From positions 2,288,424 to 2,352,423 of the forward strand of contig CM053256.1 of assembly GCA_028583405.1 (NCBI GenBank): a stretch of DNA of 64,000 nucleotides. The letters run 5' to 3'. Source of the stretch: Pogonophryne albipinna. Taxonomy: Eukaryota > Chordata > Actinopteri > Perciformes > Artedidraconidae. The position numbers and the translations under genes are program-made. How positions within the stretch are numbered: position 1 is the first letter of the stretch; each line of letters begins with the position of its first letter. Below, one piece after another: positions 41,124 through 51,745 of this stretch. The notes under the pieces were generated by a model. That model saw only the letters and a program-made list of their open reading frames with translations. It did not search any database and was not told where the DNA came from.

Positions 41124-44100
41124 ATGATATCCATGTGGCTGTCGGTAATTGTCATGCTGGTGGCATTTGTGAATGGAGCGAGAAACGGTGAGTGTTGCTC
41201 TCAGAATGAAAAAGCAAATCTAAATGGAAATACCTAACCAGCATTTACAGAGTGAATTGTTATTACACATTTCCTTCCTTTCGCCTCAGGACGTTCTGTC
41301 CAAACTAAATATAAAACTTGGATTTTACAATTAAGATTCTTGTCAACTTGCCACAGCTTAATTAATTTCCCCATTGTTAGAGGATGACGTAGAGCCGTGT
41401 GCAAAGGTCCAGACGGACAGCTCCGTGGTGCCTTTGGGGTCGCCCGTCAGAGCCACCTGTGTCATCAGAAAGACCTGCCCTCTTGTCGTTGGACAGGCTT
41501 TTCACATAGAGTGGCGACTCGGAGAACACTTATTCCCCGGCAACCTCTCAGCCAATGAGAGCAGCATCGTGTCGGAGGTTTTTATACCGAGCTTCAATCA
41601 CACCAGGAGTTTCCTCGCCTGCTGCGTCCGGGCCTCGACTGTTCAAGTGGTCGGAGGAGTGGAGATCAGAGCTGGATGTGAGAGAGATTTCAACTTCTTG
41701 TGCATGTTTTTTTCATTGCTATTTACATGTCTATACCAAGCTAGAAACAACCTGGGAATGTCTTAGCTTAACTTAAAACAATAGAAGGTTTCAACATTGA
41801 ACACTTAACTTACAAGCTATTTTTGACTATCATTCAAGAGATCTGACACTTTTTAATGGATCTAGACATGTTTTAAGAGGTTTGCAGCAAAGATTGTATC
41901 CTATCCGATGATTGATGCATGATATTAAAAAAGAAGATGGACATTTTCATTTAGACTACTTTGAAACTTCCTTTTCCCCAAAAACTTTCATTTTGATCTA
42001 AGTCATAAAGAAAAGTGTGCATATCTTTTATGTACAAAATACATTAATGTCATACAAAAAGCCAATATGCTTTCTAACTGATTTAGTGACATGCTTCTTT
42101 TTGTCTGCACCACTACTACTTATAATAAAACACTAAGACTCATACATTAATTAAATCAACATACATTTCAAAATACACAAATAAATCAGTGTAACTCTTT
42201 CTGTTCTGCCATAGATCCACCATAGTCCCACATGATGTCTTGACATAACTTCTCCCTAATATCTTCTTGTTTTGTTTCCTCTAGATCCACCAGAAGCACC
42301 GCAGAACATCAGCTGTCAGACGAACCTCACCACCCCCAACACCCTGACCTGCAGCTGGGACCCTGGGCAGCAGGAGACCCACCTGCTCACAAAGTATAGC
42401 CTCCACACGGAGATATGGTAATATTCTAACAGGAAAAACATTGCCCCACTTACCAGAAAGCAAACATAATTTTGGTGTCAGGAATGAGGTGTCTGTTCGT
42501 TTGCACAACTCCGTTTCTCACATTATGATTTCCTCATTTCAGGGACACAAATGAGAACTTCACTTACAAGCTGCCTGCAGGAGTCCACCGTTACATTATC
42601 CCTCGCACCGGCTTTGGCCTTTTCTCAGATATGAAAATATACGTGAAGGCAGTGAATGAACTCGGAGAAACCACCTCAGAACCCATTATATTAGAGCCAG
42701 TCAGTGCAGGTGAGAAACGTTCATGTGACTGGCAAAAAGTTACTTCCGGCAAATTACAGCACAAGTATGATATTTCCGTGAACAATCACATTTTACACAT
42801 CCAAATCCAAGTAAATGTACCAAAGAGATGTCACTTAATCTGTTTTTAAATCGTAATCAGAATGCTGTGGTCAATTGGGGCTTTGGTATTTTGATCCTAC
42901 TCTATCAAGAAGGTTATAGAACATTTAACTGCTATTTTAAAGGCAAATCTTTCTCATCCTGGTAGCCTGGGTATTTGTATCCAAGATAGATATTGTTAAA
43001 TATAAAGAAACATGTGATGCTGATACATGAGAGGCACAAACTGGGGATGAAAGTAGTATGAAACTGTTCTGCACAGATTAGAACATCTTAAAGTATTATG
43101 AGGGGAAAGTAAATAAAATCAGAGCTTTTGCTTTGTCCATTTTTCTACAGCTAAGTTTGACCCACCGATTCTGAAGATTCAAGCGGTGCCAAGACGGTAC
43201 GGCTGCCTGCAGCTGAGCTGGAGCTTATCTCAGCAGCAGGCCTGGATGCGTGACTTCCGCCTGAACCTGGAAGTCCGACTTAAGACTGCTGACAGCCGCT
43301 ACTGGAGTGAACAGCCAGTGAGCACAATCTCTTCCAGTTTCATTATAAACTAAAACTTCACTTTTGAAACAGGAGCTGCTGCATTGTAGATGTTTCCTTT
43401 GTTCAGTTTTTATAGAAGTTCCATATATTTATACTATTTGTATTTCTATTCAGAATATTTCTATTTCTATTTCAATCTTTTTTGAATCTTTTTTAAAGTA
43501 TTTTTTATAGTTGTTCCATTTATTGTTTACAATTGAGTTAATCTTACTGACTTTTTTTTATATATATATACACAAAAGCAAATTCCTTGTATGTTTAAAA
43601 CATCCAGGAAATAAACCATATTCTGATTCTGATTCTGATTATGGTTATGAAAAGCAACCATACAGTATTACAACCCGCTTTAAATACATAATGTCATGTA
43701 ACTATGTGCTTTTGGACATATGTTAGATCCTGGTAAACCGGGTTAAACAAGCCAAATCTGTGGACCAGTGTCGTCTCCGTCCTGGGACGCAGTATCTGGC
43801 CCAGATCAGGGTCCGGTACCAGCAGAGCCCCTGGAGCGAGTGGAGCCGCCGGCAGTCTGGAGTCACCTTGGAGACGGGTAGGGCTCAGATCCATTCAGAG
43901 TGACACAATCAGTCATTTCCAATCTGTCGCCTTTTCTTCCATTCCCTGCTCTTTTCAATATATGCTAATGCCTTGTTCTACATCTCCCATTGCTTTGCTC
44001 TATAGCGCAGGCTGAATTGATGTATTGAATTCTGCCGCACAGTCTTGTCTGTGAATCCATAAAACCTGTCTTACATGGGAAAGTTTTGTGAGAAGAGAAG

Positions 44101-47100
44101 TGCAGGCTTTTTGACGAGCCGCTAAACTGACAGTGCCTCTCTTTCTTTTCAGCTCCCACTGGACGCCTAGACTCGTGGACGAAGGTATCGGGGGATCACC
44201 CGCACAAACAACTCAACATACAGTTGTTTTGGAAGGTACACACATCACACTTTACATGTGGCCTGACACCTGTCACAGACTGATGTGTTTTCTGTTACAG
44301 CTCTGGTTTGAGTGTGTGAGGTTCCTCTAAAATGCCCTTTCAACTTTGTTTCCTTTCCTTTCAGCCATCAAAACAATTCCGCGCCAACGGCCAGAATGTG
44401 TCATACATTGTCTCAGGGAAGAAGCTGCCAGGTGCGAATGGAAAGATGTGCTCTACAAAGGGGAATTACTGTACTTTCCAGCTTCCCGAGAAGGCAAAGA
44501 AAGTGTATCTGAGAGCTGTAAATGCAGCAGGAAAATCCCGCCCTACTGAAGTTCGGATTTACCGACCAAAAGGTAATATTAAATACCTTAAACCTGCTTG
44601 AAGAGGCCCTATTATGCTTTTGGGGGTTTTCATTTCCTGTAGTGTGTTATATAGGTTTTTGTGCTTGTAAATGGTCTGCAAAGGCTAAAATCCCAAAGTT
44701 TGCTCCAGAGGGAGTTCTCTCCCGCACACCTGCCTGAAGCGCCTCAGTTTGACTTCTTTATTTAAATCTATAACATAGTGACATCACTGCATAACACATG
44801 CACTTCTATTGGCTAGTGCTCCTACATACCTCTCCCTGAGGTTTCTCCCATTTTTTCCCTTAAACTGTGGGTTTTCTCTGGAAGTTTTTCCTTGAACGAT
44901 GTGAGGGTCTAAGGATAGAGGGTGTCGTTTTTCTCATACTGATATTCTGAACAATCTGTGCTGTTGTATTTGCTGTAAAGTGTCTCTACTGTAGGCTATT
45001 TTTATTTTATGTACAGCACTTTGGCTCGACCAAAAATCGTTTATAAATGTGCTATATAAATAAAACTTGATTTGATTTGATTTGATATTGTAAGTGATAG
45101 GCTAAGGGGACATCTCACAACAGTTAACCAATCACAACAGACTCGGCCAGCTAACCAATCAGAGCAGACTGGGCTCTGGTTTCAGACAGAGGGTGAAAAG
45201 TGGTGCTGCAGCACAGGCAGTATGAGAAAAAGAAAGAGCTTTTTGAACATTAAAGCATAAACAACTCACAGGAAAGAAAAAAAATACATGAATAATGAGC
45301 CTGAAAATGACCATAATATGTCTTCAAGTCAAAACCTGCTTCTTAAATTCAAGAATTAGTTGGGACCTCAACTTTCCAGATCAGGTGTTATGAATATGAC
45401 AGTAATTTTGAGGAGTGTGTTTTTAACATGTCACAGTAAAGGCAAAAAAATACAAATATGAACCTGAAAATGACCATTATAGGGCCCCTTTAAACTAGCA
45501 TAGAAATGGCTCTAATAGATACAGTTTAAAAAACCTTTGTGTGTTTTTTTTCTGTAGATCGTGCAGTGGTATCAGGCGTCTCAGTCATTCCTCAGGATGA
45601 TAGATCTCTACTGGTTCAGTGGAAAAGCCTGGTTTCCTCCACTCTCACTGGCTTTGTGGTGGAATGGAGACCATTGTTAAAAACAGACCTCTCTCTCACC
45701 CAATTTGAAATAACCGACAGAAACAAGACAAGCCTTGGAATAACAGGTATGTTTTTTTGGTATTAGTATGGCAGATTTTAAGATCCATGTCCTTCTTATT
45801 TCACTCAGTTTTTATATGGTTTTCCTAATCTTGTCTTCATCCTTCAGCCTGAGAATCCGATCTTATACAGTCTCCTTTTTCATGTTCCTGCACACTCTGT
45901 TGGAGCTTATGGGTGCTGATACACTCTAACCTCTTGACTCTCATCAATAGGCAGCTTTGAGCCCTACAAGCCCTATGGGATCTCTGTATATCCCAGGTTT
46001 AAGGATGGAATAGGCCTTCCTCAGACTGTTAATGCCTACTTGAGACAAAAGGGTAAGTCACTAAAGGGCTGTGAGAGAGACGAGCTGCCTCAACTTTGTG
46101 AGAAAAGATTTGCTTCATTATACAAAAAAAAGAAAAGAAAAAGATATTGTGCAATCCATCAGAATCAGCTGATACATGATGAAATAATGCCCTCTTGTGG
46201 ATAAGATGAATAATTATTGTTGCTGGTCAGACTCAGAATTAAAAAGGACTTTATTGTCATTATACTCAGTTTCAATGAAAAATCACAGGCTTCCCTTGAT
46301 AAAATATAAAGGAATAAATAAAAGCACTGATGAAAGCAGTAATAAAAACAGCTGTTGCATTAGTCACATTAAATTGGCACATTTACAAATTCACAAAGGT
46401 ACCAAACATACAAGTAGACGTTATTGCTCCTTATAGTCGTAATAATGAATCCCCCTGATCTTTTTTTTTTTTAAAGCTCCATCCATGGTTCCGAAAATAC
46501 AAATTAAAAAAAGCTGGCAGTCACATGTCGAGCTCACCTGGGATGAAATACCGTTAGACCAAAGGAACGGGAACATCCAGAGCTACAAAGTCTTCTACTG
46601 TGATAAGCAGGGAACCATTAACGGTAGGTAAAAGACCTTCATTTGTACTGATCCAAAACATTTTCTTACGTACGTGATGCTATGTAATGTCTGACCCTTC
46701 CTTCAGTTGTGGGAGCTGAACCAGGAGAGAGGAGGGTGGTCCTGAAAGGCCTCGATACCGAGTCTGTGTATGAAGCTTTCATGATGGTTAGCACGTCTGG
46801 CGGGAGCTCGAACGGATCAACGATTCATTTTAAAATTGAGCCTTTTGGTTAGTTTTATTGTCTGGATGTGGCTTTCAAGAAACATTGAGTATATATTGCC
46901 ATAGGTCACATTACATTCAGGATGTGTATTTCTCTCCTCTCAGATGCGGTTGCTGTTGTGACGTTTTCGACTGTGTCTGGTGTTGGGATGTCATTGCTGC
47001 TTATAATCGTAGTCATGACTTGTTTCTCCAACCAAAAAAGGTGAGATCATATATGCCGTCTTACCCAGTGAAGGTGTGATATCTGTTTATCTTGTGATAT

Positions 47101-48301
47101 CCTATTAAACATTTCTCTTTCTTTTGCAGGCTGAAGCAGCGTTTTTGGCCAGCTGTTCCGGATCCGGCTAATAGCAGCATCAAGAGATGGACATCCGAAT
47201 CAACACAGGTGCTGAAATGCTGCCTGTGCTGCATAACATGGTTTCATGCAATAACTCATTTAGGTTAAAGCTGCAATATTCTATATTTTATACAAACAAA
47301 AGATCAATAACTATGTGCGTTGTAAAAGGTATCACACATCAACGACCCCCTTTGGCTTCATAGCACAGTTTAGCCATTTTTATATGTGTTGTTTTACCCC
47401 CCGGCACATTTTGGTCTAGTCTAAAACCATGCAGGCAGTGATTTTCAGTAAAAATGCCATAGTAAAACCTACCCAGCTATAAAAGGAAGACAGACTGAAA
47501 AGCTAGACAAATATTGCACTGAGCTAAAAAAAGACAATATTTGACTTGGATATTCAACTCAGGGGGCCCAAACTGAATAATAATGCTGCTCCATATCTGC
47601 AGGGTGTGTACTGTACATGTGTAAACAAGCAAGTGATTGAAAACATATTTGCCACAAATATATGTAAGTGTAGTGGTTACAGCTTTTTCCCAAGCCTACA
47701 AGTGAGAAACAAACTGCAATGTTTGCTGCTTTAATTAACATATATTCATGATAAACAAGACTAAATACAGGCTGTATTTTCCTTTATTATTGAAAGACTT
47801 TGAGTGACTTATTTAATATCATTCTGGCAGGATTCCCATCTTGACTGGGACAATGAGGAGCCCAACCCGATGTACCTGTCCCACCTGAGCTTCCTGGAGT
47901 TCCCTGTGAAACTCAGTAAGGAGGACGATGACGCCTGGTTAAGCAACGCAGAGGACACCAGCGACCTGGGAGAATCCATTTGCGGTTCACCCTTCCTCCC
48001 TGGCTACACTGGTTCCAACTGTGACTCTGTTCCTTACGCCACTGTGATCTTCTCTGGTCCCTGCGACAGCCCTACATCCAAAGACCCTCATGCGTACCTG
48101 CGCTCTGAGTCCACGCAGCCCCTCCTGGAGACTGAAGAATCCTTCACTCCAAAGTGCTACCAGAATATGGCCACTGATGAGCAATGTTTCTTTGGACCGT
48201 GCCATGATTGCGTCCCTGAAAAAGGTACAGACCCACGGATTCTGTGGGATGACTTTCCTTTTCTACGAGCGTTGGCCTTGAATGATTCTCAAATTGACTA
48301 A
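41124..48301 (+). CDS. csf3r: Granulocyte colony-stimulating factor receptor, 15 coding exons
   Basis: The modelled exons are 41124-41187, 41381-41677, 42285-42417, 42543-42709, 43151-43317, 43727-43877, 44153-44235, 44365-44572, 45558-45746, 45951-46052, 46477-46623, 46707-46847, 46944-47040, 47130-47208 and 47831-48301. All phases agree and give 831 residues, close to the 836 I recall for human. Domain order: signal peptide (about 1-20), Ig-like domain (about 22-120), cytokine receptor module with WSEWS at 312-316, three fibronectin type III domains (about 327-616), membrane helix (about 620-645), box 1 (WPAVPDP, about 654-660) and a 156-residue tail. The tail phrases YATVIF, SPTS, STQPLL and CYQNM match the CSF3R tail, which separates it from gp130, LIFR or IL12RB2. 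The receptor binds G-CSF at the cell surface and signals through JAK/STAT in neutrophil production. The start is the first Met after a likely acceptor at 41112; Met at 41133 is also possible. Confidence 0.93.
44602..45492 (+). mobile_element. MITE-like element in csf3r intron 8, split by a LINE tail
   Basis: The left end agaggccctattatgctttt and right end gaccattatagggcccctt are inverted. The left part runs to about 44815 and the right part from about 45086. Between them lies a LINE 3' fragment. The right part is the reverse complement of 38040-38250, so the two copies face each other about 7 kb apart. No coding content. Confidence 0.75.
44816..45085 (+). mobile_element. LINE 3' tail inserted in the intron 8 MITE
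   Basis: A non-coding 3' region with gtttctcccattttttccct, ctaaggatagagggtgtcg, gtacagcactttggctcg and gctatataaataaaac, ending in tandem ttgat units. It is diverged from 32040-32210 and ends like 8395-8488. The body of the LINE is absent. Confidence 0.65.
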
Positions 48302-49042
48302 AATACTTGATTCTAAGAGTAGCTGCTTTGCAAGATGTTCATGTAGATTTGGGTTTGTGTAATGAGCTGATTGTGATAAGTTGATTCTGCAGAGTGCACA
48401 GCTGTAAATGCATGCAGGATTTAATGATAAAATCAATTTAAGATTGAATGATTTTGATGTCCATACTTTCTCTGTACCACACTTCGTGAGAAATCAATAT
48501 TGTAAAGAATGTTGTGTTTTGTACATGTTCTGATAAACGGGATTTTGACTGATCTTTTTTCTCCTTTAAATATTCAAGACTTTATTGTAATGTGCACAGT
48601 AGCTAGTGTAGATATGGCAATGACAAACAGGTCACAGGCTCCTCCAACAGTGCAACATGAATATATGACATAACACATTTTAAACAGATAAAATAGTGCA
48701 AGAGAATTTTTTGAGATGTGCAAGTAAATACAAGTAGTATTAATAGTGCAAGAAGAGTCTATATAGGTAAATGGCATATGATATATCAGATAAATAATTA
48801 GCAAAATGAAAACAGATTAATGTTTATGGATGTTCTTTAAAAAGTTCAGATGTTTAATATTCTTATGGCCTGTACAATATTGATACAAATTGATTACATG
48901 AAAATTGCTTTTATGTTCGTTGTTTGGAGTTATTCTAAGGCTTTACTCATTGGGAAGATCCGTTCAAATTAATGAAGCCTCACGAGATGAACTCTTTAGC
49001 TGGAAAGCTTCAAAGCTTCATAAGGCTTAATTTCGCCATCAC
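48302..49042. other. csf3r 3' flank with repeats
   Basis: The first 250 bases are probably csf3r 3' UTR, though no perfect AATAAA was seen nearby. A diverged dispersed repeat follows (48575-48790). The last 100 bases carry gaagcctcacgagatgaact, agcttcaaagcttcataagg and cgccatcactac, phrases I recall from a fish MITE. Confidence 0.45.
48575..48790 (+). repeat. Dispersed repeat, shared with the window's right end
   Basis: The phrases caggctcctccaacagtgca acatg, tatatgacataacacat and aatagtgcaag recur at 63880-64000 in the same orientation. It opens with attcaagactttattgtaat. Class not determined. Confidence 0.6.
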
Positions 49043-49137
49043 TACATACAACACACTCTCCCCTACACACGGCGGCGTGCGTTGTCGCCTGCCGGCGGGG
49101 GGGGCTGAAACTCGACCAACAACCAATCACATGAATC

Positions 49138-49612
49138 TCCCGCCCCAGACACACAAGCACGCGGTTTGATTGGCTAGAGTTTGCACTGGCATATGATTCG
49201 ATTGGCTGACGTCTCCGTCGAGGCGCCAAAAGTAGAACATTGCTCTACTTTTGCAGCGAGCACCGCGAGAGAAGCTACGCTTTGCTCCCACAATGCAGTT
49301 CGGCGAATCGTGACGTCACCCCATTCAAAGTGAATGGGCAGAAGCGTTGAAGCGGCAACGCACGCCACGGAGCCTACACACGGCGGCGTGCGTTGCCGCT
49401 TCAACGCTTCTGCCCATTCACTTTGAATGGGGTGACGTCACGATTCGCCGAACTGCATTGTGGGAGCAAAGCGTAGCTTTGCTCGCGGTGCTCGCTGCAA
49501 AAGTAGAGCAATGTTCTACTTTTGACGCCTCGATAGAGGCGTCAGCCAATCAAATCCCGTTTATGCAAATCTGCCAGTACAAACGCTAGCCAATCAAACC
49601 GCGTGTATGCTG
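49138..49612. repeat. Long near-perfect palindrome, arms about 228 bp
   Basis: The left arm (about 49138-49366) and right arm (about 49385-49612) are nearly exact reverse complements around an 18-base spacer (49367-49384). Examples are cccattcaaagtgaatggg, gtgacgtcac, aaaagtagagcaatgttcta and ctagccaatcaaaccgcg. It arises from the two opposed elements meeting head to head. Transcripts of it would form a long hairpin. Confidence 0.9.
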
Positions 49613-49652
49613 GGAGAGCCAGACCGCAGTTCATTTCCTCATATGCCAAAAA

Positions 49653-49782
49653 ATGGAGGAGAAAATAATCGTAGCGGTAGGGAATCACCCGGTGCTTTAT
49701 GATCAGTCTCTGTTCACCTACCGGGATACAAACCGGAGGAGCCAGGCATGGAGGGAGGTGGCAGAGACAGTGGGTGAAACTG
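49653..49782 (+). pseudogene. MADF-domain first exon of a Harbinger-type element
   Basis: A frame of 43 codons starts at an ATG and reaches a good donor (ctg/gtaggt). It carries the MADF N-terminal pattern: Ile-Ile-Val-Ala-Val-Gly-Asn-His-Pro-Val-Leu-Tyr-Asp, then Tyr-Arg-Asp and a Trp-Arg-Glu-Val core. MADF (Myb/SANT-like) proteins accompany the transposase of PIF/Harbinger elements. No second exon or transposase was found before the element ends at 50122, so the copy is truncated. Confidence 0.65.
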
Positions 49783-51334
49783 GTAGGTTTTCGCCTGTTT
49801 GGGGAGTTTATATCCAGTGTACTTCGTTTGAATGGACAGCTAGCAGGCATAGACAGTATTTTTTTTTTTTTTTTTCTTTTTCTCTTCTGCATTTGGGTCC
49901 TGTATACTGACAGTATTTACCCAGCATGGAATGTTGCGTAAAATAGCACCATAGGCATTAATGTCATAAATGTAATCATATAAAGTGTGACATGTAAAAC
50001 CTTTTATGCAATTGACAGGAGAGATTCATATGATTGGTTGTTGGTCGCGTTGCTCGCGTAAACTCCCCAAGCTCAAGACACGCCCACCGCCAAGCGGCAA
50101 CGCACGCCGCCGTGTGTAGGGGCCGTCACTCCATAATCGTCCAGGAGCGACGTTTGGTCAGTGTCCGTGGCGTGCAGTTGTGACGCTCCTAGGCTCCTTC
50201 AGCTTCATAAAGGGACGCACATAGCTTTCAACTGATTGCAATGTATTCCCATCTGCGGCGGGATTTGACGCTCATGGAAGCACGGCATTCGTTTGTGTCG
50301 GCTGCCCTTAAAGGCAATGTGAGCGTCCATTCCCATTGGATAACGGAGAATTGTACACCCGGAAGTAAGTATTCCCCTTACTGTCGATTGATTTTACAGT
50401 GATATCTGCACTACTCATCGACTAAAAAACACCAGATTATCCTTGTTAATTACACAACATTGATTGGTTTAAATATGAGTTGTTATTTCAGATTATGTGT
50501 GCAGTGGATGTACATGATCTTTAGTTTGCTAGTTATTACGAAGATTACTTCAGGAAATTGCGTCCATAGAATGTTTTCATTGTTACCAAGGTGGTTGCTA
50601 GGGACGCTGCTATCGATATTATTTCTGTTATGTTGTGTAACTGTTTAATGGTGTTATCTTTATTGCTACCCCCTTCCCCGTCAATGTATAGTGTTGGTCC
50701 ACAGCGCAAACGTATTAGTTTAACAAAATCCGCATCTAAAGATACGTTATTTTCCCCTGTGCAATTCCAGTCTCACATCTCACAGCACATCGTCATTAAC
50801 AAATACTGGAAACAGACCGAAAACATTTTAAAAAATAAATAAAATACTTTATTCCGAGTGTGCTTGCTTTTCTCTTTGAAAGTCATCACATAACGGCATT
50901 GTAATACACGGTTCGGCTGCATTAAATATTACATATCTGCCGTAGTTCTCTATTTATAGAGCCCTGATGAGAAGACTTCAAGACAAACATGATAAACTGC
51001 CGCCAACACTGAAAACGTGACATGGATCATAAATATATCAGCCATTAAACAACATCTTACATTTCTTTTCACACAATACGTCTCCTTGCAGTATCAACAC
51101 TAATTTGGCTGACTTTTATATTTGATCCAATTGGTAGATAGGCTGTATTTACACCATAAAGGTGCACAGCTGATAGAAAGGGACACCTAGTGGTTAAAGC
51201 ATGTTATTGAATTTCATTATTTTATTATTAGATATTAATAGGATCCCTATAAAGTATATTCATTACTCGTTATTCTCTACTAATAGTTAATTAAAGACTG
51301 TATATAATGACTATTTTGCACATCCCTTTCAAGA

Positions 51335-51745
51335 TTTCAAGATTTTCTAAGGTTTATTGACATATCATATACACAAACGGTGTAGTTATGCATTGAATGA
51401 AAAACTTGGGTCGCAGGTTCCTCAATAGTGCATTACAAGACATCTATCAATATTTGTGCATACCTCCAGCAATGTTAACTATGTTGAAGCACTTATTTTA
51501 ACTGATATTATACATAATGTATTATACTCTTATAAGATGTATGTAGATATTTCATCTCCGGCCTTGTCAGGTATTGAACAATCAATAAATAAAGAACACA
51601 GAATTGTTAAATATAAAACACAGAATTTGTGTGATTATACTAAATGATGTAAATAAACACCACTGCATATTTACAACTGTTACACATGTTGATGTAACGC
51701 AAATGTTTCCAACTTGGGATCAATAAAGTATATCTTATCTTAAGC
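51335..51745 (+). repeat. Retroposon 3' tails inside the large element
   Basis: It opens with tcaagatttcaagattttct, aaggtttattgacat and ends with gggatcaataaagtatatct, followed by tatctt. I recall both as 3' regions of fish retroposons. They are later insertions in the interior of the element at 49043-53765. Confidence 0.5.

Larger units (their letters stand above)
49060..50122. mobile_element. Two opposed PIF/Harbinger-like elements
   Basis: Both outer ends are cccctacacacggcggcgtg and its inverse. A third such end (cctacacacggcggcgtgcg) at about 49373 faces right. The simplest reading is a 750-base element on the plus strand (about 49373-50122) carrying a MADF exon, beside an internally deleted copy in the opposite orientation (about 49060-49370). 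Inner blocks such as gcgtgcgttgccgcttcaac and gattggttgttggtcg occur in both. The superfamily is inferred from the MADF exon, which I recall as a companion protein of PIF/Harbinger transposons. The target duplication is unclear. Confidence 0.65.

Noticed and set aside
41124..48301. Identity as gp130 (il6st), lifr or il12rb2
   Set aside because: Domain order is shared, but the cytoplasmic tail phrases, the length of 831 residues and the mrps15 neighbour all point to csf3r.
50591..50842. 83-residue plus-strand frame inside the large element
   Set aside because: It overlaps an inverted block shared with 52495-52660 and shows no transposase motif.
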